This document shows, one piece after another, positions 27,872 to 37,900 of a stretch of DNA of 64,000 bases. The translations under genes were made by a program, and so were the position numbers. This DNA is from Pseudomonadota bacterium (lineage in GTDB: Bacteria > Pseudomonadota > Gammaproteobacteria > Steroidobacterales > Steroidobacteraceae), in contig JAEWAF010000009.1 of the NCBI GenBank assembly GCA_023391815.1, positions 1-64,000 on the forward strand. Reading direction: 5' to 3'. Under the pieces are notes generated by a model. It did not search any database. It was not told the origin of the DNA and was given only the letters and a program-made list of their open reading frames with translations. Every line of letters starts with the position of its first letter. Positions within the stretch are counted from its first letter, which is position 1.

Positions 27872-29364
27872 GAATCTTCAGCGCGGGTGTCGCGACAGAA
27901 ACTAATACGTTCTGCCAAGTTCCCACCGGTCTAGAGGATTTCCAGATACAGCGGGGTGTCGATGTATTGCGCGGGGAGATCCATCATCCGGCCCTAAATT
28001 TGATGGAGGTCTGGGGATGCCAAGCTCTTGCTCGCGGCGATGAATTCATCTTCAGCTTAAATGCTTGGGCCGAGCCATCCGGCCTCACCGTCAGACAAGC
28101 GTATGAAGCACTTCGCGACGAGATCCTGAGCGATCTACGTGCCGCCATGCCGGTGGACGTGGTGCTTTTGATGCTCCATGGTGCCATGGTGGCTGTGGGA
28201 TATGAGGATTGTGAGCAGGACATTATCGAGCGTATACGGGACATCGTTGGTACAGCGGTGGTGATTGGTGCGGAGTTTGACCTTCACTGTCATTTGCACA
28301 AGAAGAAGATCGCCTGTGCCGACATCGTCATAACATACAAAGAGTATCCACATGTAGATATTCATGAGCGGGCACACGAACTATTCGATTTAGCAATCTC
28401 CACAGCACTTGGCAACATTCGGCCAACAATGGGCCTGTTTGATTGTCACATGATCGGGTTCTATCCGACAACTCGCCAGCCCATGCGCGGATTTGTTGAC
28501 GAGATTCAGGCCGCGGAGCAGCGACCCGGAATTCTGTCGATCTCGTTTGCACACAGCTTTCCCCTCGCGGACGTGCCACAAGTACAGGCAAGAATGCTTG
28601 TCATAACAGACAATGACCCAACTTTGGCTGAGCAAGTCGCGCGTGAGTTCGGGCTTCGGGCGTACGCAAAGCGCAGATGTCTCGGCTTCGAGTCTTTCAC
28701 AGTGCCTATGGAGGAGGCGCTGTCGAGGGCTATGCAGAGCAAGCACACGCCGGTAGTAGTGGCGGATCAATCGGATAACACGGGCGCGGGCGCGCCCGGC
28801 GACGCGACGTTCGCGTTGCGCTGGCTCCTGGAGCGCGGCGCGCGAGATGTTGGGATGGCGATCTTCTATGATCCGGAAGTCGTGCGGATCGCAAAGAAAG
28901 TCGGGCCCGGTGCGACATTGGCGGTTCGTCTCGGCGGCAAGCTTGAGTGCTCGTCGGGACACCCGATAGACATGGAAGTCACCGTGCTAAGCATACGTGA
29001 TCACTACATGCACGCACGGCCACAGCAGTCCGGCGATGCATTGCTATGTGACATCGGAGATGTCACCGCGCTGCGGTGTGGCACTCTTGACGTCATCGTC
29101 GCCAGCAGACGTTGCCAATGCTATTGCCCCTCTATTTTCAAGGACCTCGGGATCGATCCCACCCGAAAGCAACTGTTAGTCGTGAAATCCACACAACATT
29201 TCTACAACGGGTTCGCGAAATTGGCGAGTGAAGTTATCTATATGACTGCGCCCGGCGCAGCACCGACCGATCCGAGGCAGATCCCGTATCAGCGACTCAA
29301 TACGGCGTGCCTCTATCCGTGGATTGAAGATCCTCTTGCGGGGTGTCCGGTATCACAACACTGA
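27868..29364 (+). CDS. M81 family metallopeptidase (MlrC-like)
   Basis: 498 residues, the usual length for M81 proteins. The N-terminus MRIFSAGVATETNTF, the metal-binding GAEFDLHCHLHKK (Asp-x-His), TYKEYPHVDIHERA and the C-terminal block ADQSDNTGAGAPGDAT are family hallmarks. M81 is typified by microcystinase C (MlrC), a zinc enzyme that cuts short linear peptides containing unusual residues. No signal peptide is present; it is probably cytoplasmic. It is translationally coupled to the serine hydrolase upstream and ends the catabolic block before the insertion-sequence cluster. Confidence 0.9.
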   Translation: MRIFSAGVATETNTFCQVPTGLEDFQIQRGVDVLRGEIHHPALNLMEVWGCQALARGDEFIFSLNAWAEPSGLTVRQAYEALRDEILSDLRAAMPVDVVLLMLHGAMVAVGYEDCEQDIIERIRDIVGTAVVIGAEFDLHCHLHKKKIACADIVITYKEYPHVDIHERAHELFDLAISTALGNIRPTMGLFDCHMIGFYPTTRQPMRGFVDEIQAAEQRPGILSISFAHSFPLADVPQVQARMLVITDNDPTLAEQVAREFGLRAYAKRRCLGFESFTVPMEEALSRAMQSKHTPVVVADQSDNTGAGAPGDATFALRWLLERGARDVGMAIFYDPEVVRIAKKVGPGATLAVRLGGKLECSSGHPIDMEVTVLSIRDHYMHARPQQSGDALLCDIGDVTALRCGTLDVIVASRRCQCYCPSIFKDLGIDPTRKQLLVVKSTQHFYNGFAKLASEVIYMTAPGAAPTDPRQIPYQRLNTACLYPWIEDPLAGCPVSQH

Positions 29365-29519
29365 AGGGGGAGAATCGTTACAATCCCGCCAAGATTGTCA
29401 GGACTCCGAAGCGCTGCTGCCGTTCAATAGCGCTTAGCGCCTCCGGCCGAGAATGCGGCTGATTTTGGCGCTTACAGCCTGGGGCCGTCGGCCTGCACCC
29501 GACCTTCCCCTCACCCCGG

Positions 29520-29710
29520 CCCCCAGTGAAAACCTTCTCAAGGCAGATGATCGGGGAGTGTCGCTCGACGGTTATCACGCGGTGGCCTCTGAACTTCAGC
29601 GACAACGCCGCCCAGCGTCTTTTCCAGGCGATGGAGTGGCCGGTTCGCAACCGGCCAGGGGCTTTTAGTTACGCGCACGAGCTGTGCCATCAGTGGCGAG
29701 CCGACGTCCC
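29520..29710 (+). mobile_element. Diverged IS3 OrfB fragment
   Basis: The frame NFSDNAAQRLFQAMEWPVRN ending in ELCHQW lines up with NTVQRIFQLMHWQVRKRP and the following segment of the IS3 OrfB at 13.1 kb; the underlying DNA around CTGTGCCATCAGTGGCG is nearly shared. The stretch is short, lacks both ends and is non-functional. It shows a third copy of that element type in the window. Confidence 0.6.
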
Positions 29711-29767
29711 CCGATCCTGAGTAGCGCGATGGTTTAGAGTCCAGCCCCTGAGTCGGAGGTTGGACGG

Positions 29768-30572
29768 GTGAAGAAGCGCTTTAGCGAAGAACAAATCATT
29801 GGATTTCTGCGGGAAGTGGATGCCGGCGTGCCGGTTAGGAGCTGTGCCGCAAGCACGGCTTCTCGGAGGCGAGTTACTACCTCTGGCGCAACAAGTTCGG
29901 CGGCATGGAGATTTCCGATGCGAAGCGGCTGAAGGCGTTGGAGGCCGAGAACGCGCGTCTGAAGAAGCTGCTGGCGGAGTCGATGCTAGAGAACGAGGTG
30001 ACGGGCGAGGCGTTGCGAAAAAAGTGGTAGGCGCACCAGCTCGACGCGAGGTGGTGCGCTGGATGAAGCCACAAGGGCTGTCCGAACGGCGTGCGCTGCA
30101 GATCATCGGGATGAGCGCGAGTTCGTTGCGATATCAGCCAGCGCCGGACCGCAACGGCGAGCTGCGCGATCGGATCGTGCATCTGGCTCAGCGCCATCGT
30201 CGCTACGGCGCCGGGATGATCTACCTGAAGCTTCGTCAGGCCGGCCATCGCGTGAATCACAAGCGCGTGGAACGGCTCTACGCGCAGGAGAAACTGCAAG
30301 TTCGTCGGCGCCGACGAAAGAAGATACCGACGTCGGAACGACAGCCCTTAGAGCGCCCGTCGGAGGCTAATGTCGTGTGGTCGATGGATTTTGTCTTCGA
30401 TCGCGTCGCCGGTGGCCGTGCGATCAAGAATCTCGCGGTTGTGGACGATGCCACACACGAGGCGATCGCCGTCATCCCAGCGCACAAGATCAGCGGTCGT
30501 CAGCTCGTGCGTATGCTCGGGGATATCTGCACCCGCCGCGGCTACCCTAAGGTGGTTCGCACCGACAACGTA
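29768..30572 (+). pseudogene. IS3-family (IS407-like) OrfA/OrfB, frameshifted and truncated
   Basis: OrfA begins at GTG 29768 with KKRFSEEQIIGFLREVDAGV. A single-base indel near 29838 is needed to continue into ELCRKHGFSEASYYLWRNKF and the coiled-coil ALEAENARLKKLLAESML. OrfB follows as WMKPQGLSERRALQIIGMSA, RRYGAGMIYLKLRQAGHRVN and VWSMDFVFDRVAGGR (the first catalytic Asp). It breaks off after PKVVRTDN at about 30572, just at the second Asp. The rest of the transposase and the right inverted repeat are missing, so the element is inactive. About 220 bases of unassigned sequence separate the break from the IS110 gene. Confidence 0.78.
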
Positions 30573-30789
30573 CTAAGAACGGAAGCAAGCATTTCTTCAG
30601 CGACAAGCATCCTGCGTGCGCTGTCTGGTGACGTGCGCACTAAAAAAGTCCGCGCCTCGATCAACGCCCAACGGTCTTCCGCGGCAGAGAGATCCTCGCT
30701 GACCATAATGAACACAAGATCCGTCGCAGCCGACGGTCTTCACCGCACCTAAAACAGCGTAAGGCCCCAGCGGAAGGTCCGAGCATTAT

Positions 30790-32076
30790 CTATGAGGTCC
30801 CGAGGGCCTCGACGGCCTGTTTGAGAGGGATCGATCCGCTGGGTAAATCTTCATCAAAGCGATGACGGTAGGGTTGTTCGTGTTTGATCAGGGCATAGAC
30901 CACCCGGGCCATTTTGGCGGTGATGGCGGTCCGTGCCTTACGACTGAGATCCCGATCCTCGGGAGCTCTCGCCACGTAGCGTTTGTACTTCTCGCGGAAT
31001 GCATTCTCACGCATTCGTACCGCGGTCATGGCAGAGACCCATAATGCGCATCGAAGTCGGGCGTTGCCCCGCTTAGAAAGCCGCTCGCGCGACTGGCACG
31101 CACCCGATTGGCTCTTCGCCAAGTCCAGGCCGCAGAACTTCAGAAATTGGCGGTGATGTCCGAAGCGCCGCAGATCACCGGCCTCGGCCAGGATGACGAG
31201 CGCGGTGATCGGGCCGATCCCAGGAACTGTGCGCAGACGCTGATAGTCTGGGTGTGCCGCGAGCAGGGTATCGGCCTGTTGCTCAAGTTCCGATCGCATC
31301 TGACTTAGTTGCAGATAACGCGTCAGCTGCAGTCGAAAGGTCATCACTGCGGTGGAGTCCGGATCAACCGGCAGTGCGATGCTGCGTACTGCGAGGCTAT
31401 GAATCTCCTCGATCTTCGCTTGCTTATGAACTCTGCGTCCCATCGACTGCCACACTTCATCGCGGAACTGCGAAACACTCAGCTTGGCGATGGACGCCGG
31501 GGTCGGAAAGCTCAGCAGCAAACGGATAAGCCACTCGTTGCGTTGAGCGGTCCAAAAGCGTTCAATCTCCGGAAAATACAGTGTGAGATAATGCGTCAGC
31601 AACAAGTGCTGCAAGCGCGTTCGAACCCTGGAGATGTGCTGGTACGTCTTCGACAGCTCTTGAAGGTCATGGATCCTTGTTAGCAGAGGATCGCAGTAGC
31701 GCTGTGTCATACCCTGCTTGAGCAGTCGCATGATGACTTGCGCGTCCTTGGGGTCGTTCTTGTCCCAGGAGTTGAATACCGCTTCGCGCAGTCGAGCACC
31801 CGCGACCGATGAGACCAGCACCACCTCGAAACCCTCGCTGAGCAAGCGATAGGCCAGTGTACGGTGATAGTCTGCCGTGGGCTCGAGTGCGATCCGGCAC
31901 GGACCAGAACGGGCTTGCAGGAACGCCACTAGCCGATCGTAGTCAGCACGCTGGTGCGTGAACCGGAATCGCTGCTGTCGGCCATCGGAATGTTCGACCA
32001 GAGCCACATTGACACCCTTTGCAATGTCGATCGCGACCAGGGTCAGGGGTGCGATAGGATCCACCTGGCTAGCCAT
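30790..32076 (-). CDS. IS110-family transposase, intact
   Basis: 428-residue DEDD-type recombinase. The N-terminal RuvC-like domain shows IDIAKGVNVALVE, the catalytic Glu region ALEPTADYHRTLA and NSWDKNDPKDAQVIMRLLKQ. The C-terminal transposase_20 region shows LRTVPGIGPITALVILAEAG and FLKFCGLDLAKSQSG, with the catalytic serine region of IS110 proteins nearby. It is uninterrupted and apparently functional. IS110-family elements are known to use a non-coding bridge RNA from a flanking non-coding end; the ~80 bases upstream of this gene (32077-32150) are a candidate region, but no structure was computed. A second copy of its 3' end lies at 33.34 kb. Confidence 0.92.
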   Translation of the reverse strand: MASQVDPIAPLTLVAIDIAKGVNVALVEHSDGRQQRFRFTHQRADYDRLVAFLQARSGPCRIALEPTADYHRTLAYRLLSEGFEVVLVSSVAGARLREAVFNSWDKNDPKDAQVIMRLLKQGMTQRYCDPLLTRIHDLQELSKTYQHISRVRTRLQHLLLTHYLTLYFPEIERFWTAQRNEWLIRLLLSFPTPASIAKLSVSQFRDEVWQSMGRRVHKQAKIEEIHSLAVRSIALPVDPDSTAVMTFRLQLTRYLQLSQMRSELEQQADTLLAAHPDYQRLRTVPGIGPITALVILAEAGDLRRFGHHRQFLKFCGLDLAKSQSGACQSRERLSKRGNARLRCALWVSAMTAVRMRENAFREKYKRYVARAPEDRDLSRKARTAITAKMARVVYALIKHEQPYRHRFDEDLPSGSIPLKQAVEALGTS

Positions 32077-32129
32077 CGTCAGTAACCTCCTAAGGTCCTA
32101 GAACAACCTCAGGATGTCGTCGCTGGCGG

Positions 32130-32458
32130 TGGCTGGCCACTGTTCCGTATGTACTATGGCCTGGTTTTCACCAGCCGCAGCTACACGGCACTGGTGCGCG
32201 GCTATGGGCTTCGACAGGAGTTCATCACGCCGCACTCGCCGGAGCAGAACGGCATGGTCGAACGCGTGATCCGCACGCTGAAGGATCAATGCGTGCATCG
32301 TCACCGCTTCGAGACCTTGCAGCACGCCAGTCGAGTGATTGGTGACTGGATCAGCTTCTACAACAACGGCAGACCTCATCACTCACTGGGGATGAGAACG
32401 CCCGCTGAGGCTTTCAAATTAGCAGCATGACCTGAGCAGGAGTCGATGGGTCATTGCA
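32130..32458 (+). mobile_element. Right-end fragment of the IS3-family element seen at 12.55 kb
   Basis: Encodes the C-terminus of an IS3 OrfB: GLVFTSRSYTALVRGYGLRQ, EFITPHSPEQNGMVERVIRT (the catalytic DDE-type Glu region) and FYNNGRPHHSLGMRTPAEAF, ending at 32430. The right inverted repeat follows and ends ...TGGGTCATTGCA at 32458. In reverse complement it matches the left repeat at 12551-12580, including CCTGCTCAGGT. The N-terminal half is missing here and present at 12.6-13.4 kb. The fragment begins next to the upstream end of the IS110 gene. Confidence 0.75.
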
Positions 32459-32459
32459 T

Positions 32460-33308
32460 GCGCTGATCACCTCGCGATCGCACGTGTCCAGCGAGAATGC
32501 CACGTACACAGTCTGATCCGAGCAGGCGATCTGGAAGCGATCGGAGGTCCACCAGGCATTCGGATGGATCGTGCGAATGATGCCATCGTGAGCGCGATCT
32601 GGCGGCCGCGCGGTGTAGCGCTGAAGTAGCAGCCCATGCCGTGACATCAGCCGATAGATCCGTTTGTGTGATTGACGTTGGCGAGTCCGGCCTTTCTGCG
32701 CGCCCGACTCAGCAGTGCACTGATGCGCCGATAGCCGTAAGTCGGCCGCTCGTCTACCAATGCTCGCAGCTCAACGAGCAAGTCATCATCCTCGGGCTTG
32801 CGGTAGCTCGAGCGTGACTTGCCAGGTTCCTTCAGGTGCTGGCTAAGCTGCGATCGGGACACGCCCAAGACCTGAGCACGCCTCACGGCGTATCGTCCTC
32901 GGGCAACGACGGCAGCCGCGAGATGAGTTCTTTTGTGGGCGATCTTCACCGCCTCACGCAAAATCTCGTTCTCCTAGGTCTTCTTGCCCAGGACTCCCTG
33001 CAGCGGATCTGCTTCTGCAGTGTCAGGACCTCGGCCTTGGCGACGACTTCATCATCGGCGCGCACCGCCTCCTTGCCACCTTCGCTCATGCGCCTCCTCC
33101 AGTTGAAGAGCAGACTGGGAGCAATACCATGACGGAGGGCTACATAGGAGATCGACATGCCTGGCTGAGCTGCTTCCTGCAACACAGCCATCTTCTGATC
33201 TACCGAATACCGACGGCGGCGTTGAACAGCACTCAGCACCTCAACACGATCATTCCCGTAAGACATAGGCGTACGACTAGGCTTACGCTTAGCTCCTAGA
33301 TTGCACAA
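32460..33308 (-). pseudogene. IS3-family (IS2-like) element, frameshifted and truncated
   Basis: Minus-strand OrfA starts at 33308: RRYSVDQKMAVLQEAAQPGM and ALRHGIAPSLLFNWRRRMSE. OrfB follows near 32961 with AAAVVARGRYAVRRAQVLGV, ERPTYGYRRISALLSRARRK, then a small indel near 32665. After it another frame carries RIYRLMSRHGLLLQRYTARP and NAWWTSDRFQIACSDQTVYV (first catalytic Asp region). Coding stops at about 32450 where the neighbouring element's right end begins. The catalytic C-terminus is lost. Confidence 0.75.
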
Positions 33309-33337
33309 CTATGTCCGGTCGAAACGGGGGCTGCTGC

Positions 33338-33475
33338 ACCCAGCAGAAGGTCGATCGCTATGAATGAGGTCCCGAGGGCCTCGACGACCTGTTTGTAAAG
33401 GGGTGATCCGCTGTGCAAACCATTTAACAAGGCAATAGCAACATGGCTGTCCGTGTTTGGTCAGTGGAAGCGGAC
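33338..33475 (-). mobile_element. 3'-end remnant of an IS110 element
   Basis: The sequence GAGGTCCCGAGGGCCTCGAC at 33366 and the surrounding ~130 bases match the 3' end of the intact IS110 gene (30764-30900), including CCCAGC(A/G)GAAGGTC before it and CCTGTTTG and TCCGCTG after it. Differences are scattered, so this is an older, diverged copy of which only the 3' end remains. Confidence 0.65.
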
Positions 33476-34774
33476 AGCTCTATCGCGAGGCGCGCGAATT
33501 GCTGGGGGTATAGATGGAAAGCGTAAGCTCGGCGAGCACGCTGCTGTCCCGATTCGCTTCGATGCGTCCTCTACGTGACATTTGAGCGTGGGTCACCTGA
33601 AATTTGCTCGCACAGGATCGGAAGCTCTGCGTCAGGTCAACGGTGTTGAACGCATGATTACAAGTTCGAGCTTGCGGGCACTCGCCGCCGTTAGTGCAGT
33701 TGCTCGCGCCACTGCGTCGAGGGTGGTACAAACGGTTTCGTCAAATACTTCAACGTCGAACGCGCGGTGGATTGAGCGAGGACCTCACAGATTCGAGGAA
33801 CTCAAGGCAGTGAAGATGATGCCCGAGAGCCCTGTGAGAATCGTGATCCGGAGCGAAGAACGGGCGATCGACGTGCGCCTGAGCTATGCCATCAGGAACT
33901 ACAGTTTCATGCTAGGGACTTCCGTAATCGGGAGCTCGTTGAACGCGTCGCGAGGCTGAACCACCACGCCATATCTCACAGTAGATGTGCGCAGCGTGGC
34001 CGGGGTGGCATGAGCTACGCCGTGACCAAGAGCCATCACCCGCATTTGACCGTTGGGCGACAGTTCGGCGCGAGGATCTTCAGGTTCTTTCGCTGTCAAG
34101 CGGCGGCCCGTGTGCGGACAGCTGTGCCATTGGTGTATTCGGGAGAACCGTGACAAGTTCCTCGCAAGGGATGCCGCATTCTGCCGTTCATCGATAGTTT
34201 CCGCCCGTCTCCGGGCGGCTGGTGCTAGATCCATTTGCTGCCTCCTGAAGCACAGTGTTAGGCATCCACCACTCTACGCAACTAGCTCGGTGCTGATCTT
34301 GACCAGAATTGCTGGACGTTGATCTGGGCGACTTGCGTATCCGAAGTTACTGGGCGGTGTCGTTACCGGGGATGATCGCTCTCATCTGTTGGTAAAAGGA
34401 GCCGCTGCAGGTCATTCCTAATGCCGGCAGTCGTAAATGATGATCGCCGACTCGGAGGTCGTACCAACAGTCCGAATCTGTCACCTCGTTTCCGGTCATG
34501 CGACAGTGGCGCACACTGATATCAGTTGGTCGTGAGTGCACCTCGTAATGCCCGCACCTGGGGAGGCTAGAGTATTGAAACATCTGCGGCGTTCATCCAA
34601 CGGCATCTTGCGGCACTGTCGCGCTGATTCGTTGGAGTGTCATCCCGCATGTCTTGGCTTACGAAGTTGCTGGCTTATGAAGTTTGTTGATTGATCTCGG
34701 CCTGACTTTCTTGATACTCAGGGCCTCATTCGCGTGAAACACTCCGCCGGCTTTCTCAAAGAATCGGTCGGGCG
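33476..34774. other. Gene-poor region upstream of the NRPS genes
   Basis: About 1.3 kb without a supported intact gene; open frames here have no protein-like pattern. It separates the insertion-sequence cluster from the peptide synthetase operon and must hold that operon's promoter, most likely in the A/T-richer last 200 bases (around 34660-34760). No regulator gene is recognisable. Confidence 0.45.
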
Positions 34775-34969
34775 GTGGCTCTTGATTATGAGAAGTTACG
34801 ATATGGCAGAGAGAAGATGAGAGAGAAGCACGTGGCGATCATGGTCTCGGAACTTGGCGAATCGAAGCGCCGGATTCCACGAGCGGTACGACTAACCACA
34901 GCAGCGAGCCGAAACTCGCTCGAGTTTCTAGGCTTGAGTGCGGTACTTAATGGTAAGGCGGTGACATGA
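34775..34969 (+). CDS. Possible small protein coupled to the NRPS gene
   Basis: A 64-codon frame ending with a 4-base overlap (ATGA) with the first NRPS gene. It contains a basic, helix-prone stretch (REKHVAIMVSELGESKRR) and ends LEFLGLSAVLNGKAVT. An internal ATG at 34817 has GAGAGAAGATGAGAG purines before it. It is not MbtH-like and I recognise no family. The overlap argues for a coupling leader or small accessory protein, but chance is possible. Confidence 0.35.
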   Translation: MALDYEKLRYGREKMREKHVAIMVSELGESKRRIPRAVRLTTAASRNSLEFLGLSAVLNGKAVT

Positions 34970-37900
34970 ATCCACAGGAACTGTTGAACGATGAGCAGCT
35001 CGACGCCGTCCTCAGCTTGGTCACGGACCGCGCAGCCAATCTGCATGACATCTACCCGTTGTCACCACTCCAGGAGGGCATGCTATTTCATAGTTTGCTC
35101 GATGAGCAGAGCGATGCGTACATTCTTTCAGCGTTGCTCGAACTGCAATCCGGTACGGAGTTCGAAGCGCTGATCCAAGCCCTGCAAGCGGTCATAGATC
35201 GTCACGACGTGCTGCGAACGGCGATTGTATGGGAGAGGTTGCCACGACCGATGCAGGTCGTTTGGCGCCGAGCAAAGTTGCGTGTCGAGCGCGTCCCGCT
35301 TGCTGACGGGCACTCGCCACTGGAGCAACTGAGGGAGGAGATGCTGCCGGGCCGACGGCCGTTGGATTTGCGGTATGCACCACTCGTGCGCCTTCTCACG
35401 TGTGGCGGTGCCTCGCAAGGGCGGCGCTACGCTCTTCTGCAAGTACATCACATAGTCTGCGACTACCAGTCGTTAAGCTGGGTGCTAGAGGAAACGATTA
35501 CCCATCTGTTGGGGCGCGAGGGCGGGTTGCCGCGTGCGGTGCCATTCCGCAACTACGTTGAGCACACGTTGGCGTCCGCTCAGATGCATAACAGTACGGA
35601 GTTCTTTCGCGACAAACTGCAGGGCTATGATACATCAGCCGCACCTTTCGGCCTGTTCGACGTGCACGGAGGAGGCCATCGGCTGGCTGAGGCTCGACTC
35701 CTGATCGAGGGGGACGTGGGCCGAGCGCTGCGCGCACGAGCGCGTGAAGCGGGGACAAGTGCCGCCCGGATGTTTCATGCGGCATGGGCGCTGGTTCTGG
35801 GCAGGACTAGCGGACGCGAGGATGTAACGTTTGGAACAGTGCTTCTCGCTCGAAACCGCGAGCAGAGTGAGCAGCAGCGCATGCTGGGAATGGCTATAAA
35901 TACGCTTCCTCTCCGGCTGCGGCTGCGCGACCGAAGCGCCGTTCAGCTGTTGCAAGATACCCATGTGGGACTCACGCAGTTACAACAGCACGTCAACGCG
36001 TCCCTCGCGATATCCCAACGGAGCGGCGTAATGCCTGGGGCGGCCCCGCTGTTCACGTCGCTCTTCAACTATCGTATGCAACAAATCGCCGCGAGAATCC
36101 CGCTGGAAAGCGGTGTCCAGATACTGGCGCGAGGCGAAGCTTGGACCAATTATCCAATCACCGTCACGGTGGACGATCTTGGGGATCCGTTTGAGCTCAC
36201 TGTGCAAACGGACCCGCGTATCGATCCACGACGCGTAGCCGGATATCTCCGCACCGCCGTACTATCTCTGGCAGAGGCCCTGCAGAGAGAGCCGCATAGC
36301 CTAGTGCGAGCGTTACCTGTTCTGCCGGAAGAGGAGGAGCTGCTCATTAGATCATTCAACACGACGCACGCCAGCTATCCAGAAGAAAAACTCATCCATG
36401 AGTTGTTCGAGGAGCAGGTGGAGCGTACGCCGCACGAAATTGCAGTGATCTGCGCAGGTCGGCATCTGACATATCGACAGCTGAACGCTCGGGCCAATCA
36501 GTTAGCGCACTATCTGACGGAACGCGGTGTCGCAGCAGACAACTTCGTGGGACTGTGCGTCGAGCGGGGGATTGATATGCTGATCGGTATGCTGGGCATA
36601 CTAAAGGCTGGTGCTGCTTACGTTCCACTTGATTCCAATTATCCGTCAGATCGGCTTGAGTTCATCGTCAGGGACACCGCGCCCGTTGCGATACTGACGC
36701 TGGCACGACTGAGGTCTTTGCTCCCGAGTGCCGCGCGAGTATTTGTGCTGGATGAGCTAGGCGGCGAGATTGCCCTTCGGCCTACGCAAAATATTACCCG
36801 CAGTTCGATGCGTATCAGAAGCGCAAATCTTGCGTATGCCATCTACACGTCGGGTTCGACGGGGCAGCCGAAAGGCGTCGCTATCGAGCATCGCGAGGCC
36901 GTCAATATGATCTGGTGGGCGCTTGGAAACCAACCGCCTGAAGTATTCGAGCGGTCGCTCCAATCGACCTCCCTGAACTTCGATCTATCGGTATATGAAT
37001 GCTTTGTACCGCTAAGTACGGGCGGAATGCTGTGCATCGTCGAGAATGCGCTCGCTCTGTTGAGTGAGCGAACTGATGTTACGCTTATAAATACGGTCCC
37101 TTCCGCAATTCGAGCCATTCTTGATTCGGGGGAGATCCCTCCGAGCGTTCGTGTCATCAATCTAGCCGGCGAACCGCTAAAGCGCGAACTGGTGGAAAGG
37201 ATCTTTTCGCGAAGCACTGCCGAGCGTGTTTGCAATCTATATGGTCCTTCGGAGACGACCACATACTCGACCGCGCTCACAATGCGACGGGAGAGCGGAT
37301 TCGCGAGTTCTATCGGAAGCCCGATAGCAAACACACAGATCCATATCCTCAATGGTTCGCACCAGCTCGTCCCGATCGGGGTGGAGGGTGAGATTTACAT
37401 TAGCGGTGCGGGTGTAGCACGGGGGTATATAAATCGACCGGAGCTAACGGCAGAGAGATTTCTATCGAATCCGTTTAGTCAAGACGCAGGGGAACGGATG
37501 TATAGAACTGGCGATATTGGCCGCTGGCAACAAGATGGAACTATCGAATATCTCGGTCGGAACGATCATCAGATTAAGATCCGTGGTTTTAGGATCGAAC
37601 CTGGAGAGATTGAGGCGCAGCTGGCCGGATATCCACGTATCAGACAGGCGGTGGTGATTGCACGTGAGGATGATCTCGACCGCAAGCGGCTGGTCGCATA
37701 TGTGGTGCCGAAAGATATAAGCGACGCGCCCGATCCGGAGACTCTGAGCAAATATCTGAGGCGCATGCTTCCGGAACACATGATCCCAGCAGCGTTCGTG
37801 GTGCTAGATCGCTTCCCCCTGACACCGAATGGAAAGCTGGATCGGCGCGCGCTACCCATACCCGAGATTAACCCCAATTCGGCTCGCGAGTACGAGCCGC

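Noticed and set aside
30573..30785. Idea that the IS110 gene directly interrupts the IS407-like OrfB, whose C-terminus would resume at 32.15 kb
   Set aside because: The C-terminal piece at 32.15 kb ends in a repeat matching the element at 12.55 kb, not the IS407-like one, so the two belong to different elements.
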